Part shown: positions 5,959 to 8,867 of the stretch, piece after piece
How positions within the stretch are numbered: the first letter of the stretch is position 1
How the letters are laid out: each line of letters begins with the position of its first letter
Origin: Bacteroidetes bacterium UBA6661
GTDB taxonomy: Bacteria; Bacteroidota; Bacteroidia; AKYH767-A; OLB10
Assembly: GCA_002455375.1 (NCBI GenBank)
Contig: DKKR01000010.1
Coordinates: forward strand, 70,764 to 79,630
Direction: 5' to 3'
Length of the DNA: 8,867 bases
The notes under the pieces: model-generated
What the model was told of the DNA's origin: nothing
The model's database searches: none
The model's input: only the letters and a program-made list of their open reading frames with translations
Program-made: the position numbers and the translations under genes

Positions 5959-7329
5959 TTAATAAGAAGGATTTTTTATAGAAGCACCTTTTTGATTGTA
6001 AAATAGGGCCATCTGTCTATTACCCTGAATTTTATAAATGCGACTCAAAGAGTCGTATGCAGTTACGCAATTAGGATAGTGCTGAATGTTTAATTTCAGA
6101 ATCTTAATTGCATCATCCAAATGGCGTTTACGAATGAGTTGTTTTCCAATAGCTAAGTACTGTGTCATACTCAGATTAGTTTCTTCTTCATTTGTTTTTT
6201 TAACCTTATATGTTGCAAGTTCTTTCTGAATACTTGTCATCCGGGAAATAAAGAAATCAGCCGATATTGTTCCGTCCATTAAATCTTCGCTATAAAGTTC
6301 AAGACTTTGCTTAAGCTTGTTTATTCCTGCTATGCCCGGAGTTTTATTTTTTTTATAATCGGCCATCATTTTTTCCCCTTCAACTAACCACAATGAATCT
6401 TTATTTGACTGAAGAAAACGCTCAAAAATCACAATGTTGGCAAGTGCAATCTGAGAGTAGTTTTGTGATTCATTTTTAAATCCACCACATTCTGTTTTCC
6501 AGATCTGTGTAAACAATTCTATGCCACCTTTTTTAGGGTTAAGCTCATTAATCACACAGGCTACATTTCCCGGTCCTGCATGGTAGGCATGCATTACAAG
6601 CAGGCGGAACCATAAATCATCTTCGTTAAACGGAATGTTTTTTTCAATCAGCAAGCCTTTTACCTTAGGGATACATGAACTTTTTAAGAGTTGCGATGCA
6701 GCATATGCAGATTTATTAAGGTCAGTTCTTTCGTCAACATGCTTGTTAACTTTTAAACCAAATTTTATAGCAACACTTTTCATCAGTTGAAAGGGGCCAT
6801 TGGCTCCAACATAAGATTTGTTGTGATTTTTTCCGGGATTCTCAATCAGTAAAATTGTTTGTGCATACCAAGGGTCAACATTATTATTTTTAAAAATCTC
6901 AACGGATTTTCCGATTACAGGAATAACCCTTTTGTATTCATAAAATTCTTTTTTTCCGAATGTAACGTAAAGTGTAGTGTTGGTATCAAGACCGTTTGCT
7001 AAATTGATAAATTTCTTATAGGCTGTTTTTTCTGATTCAGACTGACATTTCCAATCTTCAAATGGAGTTTTATGTAAAATACATCGTGTAGATGCAACAT
7101 TAATCAGTGCCGTATCAGCAGACTGTCTGATTACTTCCTGCCAAAATTTAACCTGTTGAAGCGTGTCCCATCTCTCAGCAAAAACATCTGTGTTGGAAAC
7201 AAAACTCAAACGTGTTGTATCATCGTAACTGCAAACAACTCTTTTTAATAAAGGTGTATCAGCACTTAATTGCAGACCGATGAACAGAAGTAAAAGAGAA
7301 AGTACGATTTTTCTAAACATTATTTGCAT
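5959..7329 (-). CDS. Secreted lytic transglycosylase (SLT domain) with C-terminal TPR
   Basis: A 456-residue exported protein predicted to cleave the glycan strands of peptidoglycan. A signal peptide covers residues 1 to about 23. Residues about 140-260 are a transglycosylase SLT domain: Glu163 in LLIENPGKNHNKSY is the expected catalytic acid, followed by YVGANGPFQLM (173-183), FGLKVNKHVDERTDLNKSAYAASQLL, and MHAYHAGPGNV (247-256). The usual Ser after the catalytic Glu is Asn here, and the usual Ala-Tyr-Asn-Ala-Gly-Pro-Gly has His for Asn. Residues about 390-450 look like one or two TPR helical pairs (AIGKQLIRKRHLDDAIKIL, then TAYDSLSRIYKIQGN), perhaps for partner binding. No LysM repeat is seen. 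Start could be ATG 7329 or ATG 7320 (MFRKIVLS); both leave an intact signal peptide. It converges on the thioredoxin gene with only 9 bp between the stops. Confidence 0.85.
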   Translation of the reverse strand: MQIMFRKIVLSLLLLFIGLQLSADTPLLKRVVCSYDDTTRLSFVSNTDVFAERWDTLQQVKFWQEVIRQSADTALINVASTRCILHKTPFEDWKCQSESEKTAYKKFINLANGLDTNTTLYVTFGKKEFYEYKRVIPVIGKSVEIFKNNNVDPWYAQTILLIENPGKNHNKSYVGANGPFQLMKSVAIKFGLKVNKHVDERTDLNKSAYAASQLLKSSCIPKVKGLLIEKNIPFNEDDLWFRLLVMHAYHAGPGNVACVINELNPKKGGIELFTQIWKTECGGFKNESQNYSQIALANIVIFERFLQSNKDSLWLVEGEKMMADYKKNKTPGIAGINKLKQSLELYSEDLMDGTISADFFISRMTSIQKELATYKVKKTNEEETNLSMTQYLAIGKQLIRKRHLDDAIKILKLNIQHYPNCVTAYDSLSRIYKIQGNRQMALFYNQKGASIKNPSY

Positions 7330-7380
7330 TTACAGTGATACGTAAACAGACATAACCTGTTTTGACTTTTTTTATTGTTT

Positions 7381-7394
7381 TCTTGCATCTTGCA
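7381..7394. repeat. Tandem 7-bp repeat TCTTGCA x2 at the expected transcription start
   Basis: Two perfect copies of TCTTGCA (7381-7387 and 7388-7394) abut each other and run into the -7 box of the transglycosylase promoter. Related TTGCA/TGCAA words recur at 7430, 7497 and 7521. Function is unknown; it may be chance in AT-rich DNA. Confidence 0.45.
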
Positions 7395-7400
7395 AAGGTA
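7393..7400 (-). promoter_or_regulatory. Putative Bacteroidota -7 promoter element (TACCTTTG) for the lytic transglycosylase
   Basis: On the - strand TACCTTTG is a perfect TAnnTTTG match, 63 bp upstream of the transglycosylase ATG at 7329. Transcription would start near 7387, leaving a leader of roughly 60 nt. A TTG lies about 26 bp upstream of the box, slightly too far for the usual -33 spacing. Confidence 0.6.
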
Positions 7401-7524
7401 TGCTATTTTAAATTGAAATTTTAAGCCAATGCAAGTTAAGTAAAATTGGTTTTCAACACAAGATAATTAACTTTTAATAGAAGTGTATTTACAATATTGC
7501 AATTCATTTGTCACATTAAATGCA

Positions 7525-7553
7525 AAGGGAGATTCATTTTCAGAATCCCCCTT
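7525..7553 (-). terminator. Probable terminator hairpin of the HtrA-like protease gene
   Basis: Arms AAGGGAGATTC (7525-7535) and GAATCCCCCTT (7543-7553) pair at 10 of 11 positions around a 7-nt loop. The hairpin lies 29 bp beyond the protease stop in the direction of its transcription. On that strand it is followed by TGCATTTAATG, only moderately U-rich. The opposite side is not U-rich and there is no gene to terminate from that direction. Confidence 0.65.
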
Positions 7554-7582
7554 CGCTATAAACCAAACCTATGAAAAACTAT

Positions 7583-8867
7583 CTATAATCCAAATCCATA
7601 ATAAGCTCTCATGCCATTGGGATAAACACCTTCTATAAGTACACCACCTTTTTTGTTGGCTAATGCTGATTCAATATCGTCCGGAGAGTTGATTTTCTTA
7701 TTGTCAATACTGGTAATTATAAATCCTTCACGTATGCCTGCACTTCTCAATTTACCGGATTGCAAGCCAGCAACCTTTACACCATTACTTATGCCTAATT
7801 GTTTTTTCTCTTTATCGGTCACTTCTCCAAATTCAGCACCCATCATGTTGACATTGTTGTTTGCACGTTCAACACGTTCACCACCACTGTTATCACGAAG
7901 TACAATCTGATAGTTTTTTTCAGAGCCATCACGATTCAATGTAAGATTAACTTTGTCACCGGGACCGAAACGACCAATCTGTTCCTGAAGTTCGCTTGCA
8001 GAATTAACTGTAGTCTCACCAACTTTTGTTACGACATCACCTGGTTTTATACCTGCCGCTTGTCCGGCACCACCACTCACAACGCCATCTATATATACAC
8101 CCTGCATAGACTTCAAACCTTTGGTCTGAGCCAATTGCTGGTCAATATCTCTTAATGTAACACCAATAAATCCTCGTTGAACCTTGCCATATTCCAATAA
8201 GTCTTTAGTTACTTTTCGTACAATATTTGCAGGAATGGCAAATGAGTAGCCGGTATAAGAGCCGGTGTTGGAGGCAATAGCAGCATTAATACCTACCAAA
8301 TCACCATTCAGGTTTACCAATGCACCACCGCTGTTGCCGGGATTCACAGCTGCATCAGTTTGTATAAATGACTCAATCGGAAACTGCTGATCGTTTAAGA
8401 TATGAATGTTACGACCTTTTGCTGAAACGATACCTGCAGTTGCAGTTGAAGTAAGATTAAATGGGTTACCAACAGCCAACACCCATTGTCCTACTTTAAT
8501 ATCGTCTGAATTTGCAAATTTTGAATAGGGTAAACCTGTCTGGTCAACCTTAAGCAATGCTAAATCTGTTGAAGGATCCTTTCCGATAACTTTGGCAGTG
8601 AAAGTTCTTTTATCATCTAAAGTAACATCAACTTTGTCTGCATTGTCAACAACGTGATTGTTCGTTACAATATATCCATCATCAGAAATAATTACACCTG
8701 AACCTGCTGATTGTTGTGGTTGTTGTGGTGCGCCATAGCCGGGTGCTCCCCAAAAGTTAAATGGATTAAAAAAATTACCACTAACTGGTTGTGATGGATA
8801 AGTTGTTTTAACGTGTACAACAGCAGGAACTGTTTTTTCTGCAGCTTCTGTAAAATCAAACATGGCA
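7583..8867 (-). CDS. HtrA/DegP-like periplasmic serine protease (S1C), N-terminus cut by window edge
   Basis: Trypsin-fold protease and chaperone for misfolded envelope proteins. The frame stays open to the right edge: the ATG at 8863 is preceded in frame by GCC, and sequence homologous to the family (FTEAAEKTVPAVVHV) begins right there, so the signal peptide and true start lie outside the window. Counting from that Met: a Pro/Gln/Gly-rich loop at about 24-53, catalytic His70 in VTNNHVVD, Asp100 in STDLALLKVD, Ser178 in NPGNSGGALVN, then PDZ1 at about 228-325 (GFIGVTLRDI; GIKPGDVVTKVG) and a shorter PDZ2 at about 340-426 ending YYGFGL. The triad is complete, so it should be active. A PDZ pair supports a DegP/DegQ-type trimer rather than DegS. 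The stop is TAG, followed by a strong hairpin. Its promoter is not in the window. Confidence 0.95.
   Translation of the reverse strand, partial: AMFDFTEAAEKTVPAVVHVKTTYPSQPVSGNFFNPFNFWGAPGYGAPQQPQQSAGSGVIISDDGYIVTNNHVVDNADKVDVTLDDKRTFTAKVIGKDPSTDLALLKVDQTGLPYSKFANSDDIKVGQWVLAVGNPFNLTSTATAGIVSAKGRNIHILNDQQFPIESFIQTDAAVNPGNSGGALVNLNGDLVGINAAIASNTGSYTGYSFAIPANIVRKVTKDLLEYGKVQRGFIGVTLRDIDQQLAQTKGLKSMQGVYIDGVVSGGAGQAAGIKPGDVVTKVGETTVNSASELQEQIGRFGPGDKVNLTLNRDGSEKNYQIVLRDNSGGERVERANNNVNMMGAEFGEVTDKEKKQLGISNGVKVAGLQSGKLRSAGIREGFIITSIDNKKINSPDDIESALANKKGGVLIEGVYPNGMRAYYGFGL
8711..8728. repeat. In-frame 9-bp tandem repeat in the protease activation loop
   Basis: TTGTTGTGG occurs twice in direct succession on the + strand. 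On the coding strand it encodes Pro-Gln-Gln twice in the linker of the HtrA-like protease, just before the GSGVIIS strand. Being a multiple of three, copy-number change would lengthen or shorten the loop without a frameshift. Confidence 0.75.

Larger units (their letters stand above)
7330..7582. other. Non-coding region between htrA-like gene and transglycosylase gene
   Basis: This 253-bp AT-rich gap holds a hairpin near its right end (7525-7553) and the transglycosylase promoter core at 7393-7400. No credible small gene is seen on either strand; possible starts run into stops within a few codons. I see no riboswitch or tRNA-like fold. Confidence 0.7.

Noticed and set aside
5962..5998. Possible bidirectional terminator between the thioredoxin and transglycosylase genes
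   Set aside because: Only a 4-bp AAGG/CCTT pairing is found around the T-run, too weak to call a terminator, and it is inside the transglycosylase coding sequence.
7799..8155. 118-codon open frame antisense to the HtrA-like protease gene
   Set aside because: It lies over a clearly conserved protease and PDZ coding region, resembles no family I recognise and has no promoter or leader of its own. Other antisense frames at 1349-1573, 1734-1946, 3443-3631, 3786-3971, 4756-4962, 5043-5225 and 7653-7910 were dropped for the same reason.

Overview
This 8.9 kb window looks like chromosomal DNA from a member of the Bacteroidota. The evidence is an AT-rich composition, A-rich translation leaders in place of strong Shine-Dalgarno sites, two TAnnTTTG-type promoter cores (the Bacteroidota sigma factor -7 element), SxxQ-type and lipoprotein signal peptides, and an M1 peptidase ending in a type IX secretion system (T9SS) sorting domain. 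The genus cannot be named from the sequence. I see no mobile element, phage gene, CRISPR array, tRNA or rRNA.

Layout from left to right. Positions 1-1238 (+ strand) hold the 3' end of a long-chain acyl-CoA synthetase and, 14 bp later, an alpha/beta hydrolase with an intact catalytic triad. Positions 1235-5351 (- strand) form one compact block, transcribed right to left: YHS-domain lipoprotein, Sco1/SenC copper chaperone, T9SS-exported M1 aminopeptidase, and a conserved secreted protein with a class I glutamine-amidotransferase-like appearance. The first two junctions are ATGA stop/start overlaps and the third is a 15-bp gap, so an operon is likely. A 97-bp divergent intergenic region (5352-5448) separates this block from a periplasmic thioredoxin-like protein (5449-5949, +). 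Convergent to that gene is a secreted lytic transglycosylase with a C-terminal TPR (5959-7329, -), with its own promoter core. A 253-bp non-coding gap (7330-7582) follows, with a strong hairpin just downstream of the last gene. That gene is an HtrA/DegP-like serine protease (7583 to the right edge, -), cut by the window end.

Functionally most of the window is cell-envelope biology: copper delivery to cytochrome oxidase (Sco1, perhaps with the YHS lipoprotein), thiol-disulfide chemistry, extracellular peptide cleavage, peptidoglycan cleavage and periplasmic protein quality control. The left end is lipid activation. I do not see a clear new defence or mobile system. The best leads are the poorly understood secreted amidotransferase-like protein (1235-2494), the translational chain of YHS lipoprotein, Sco1 and T9SS peptidase, and a perfect inverted repeat sitting on that operon's promoter core.
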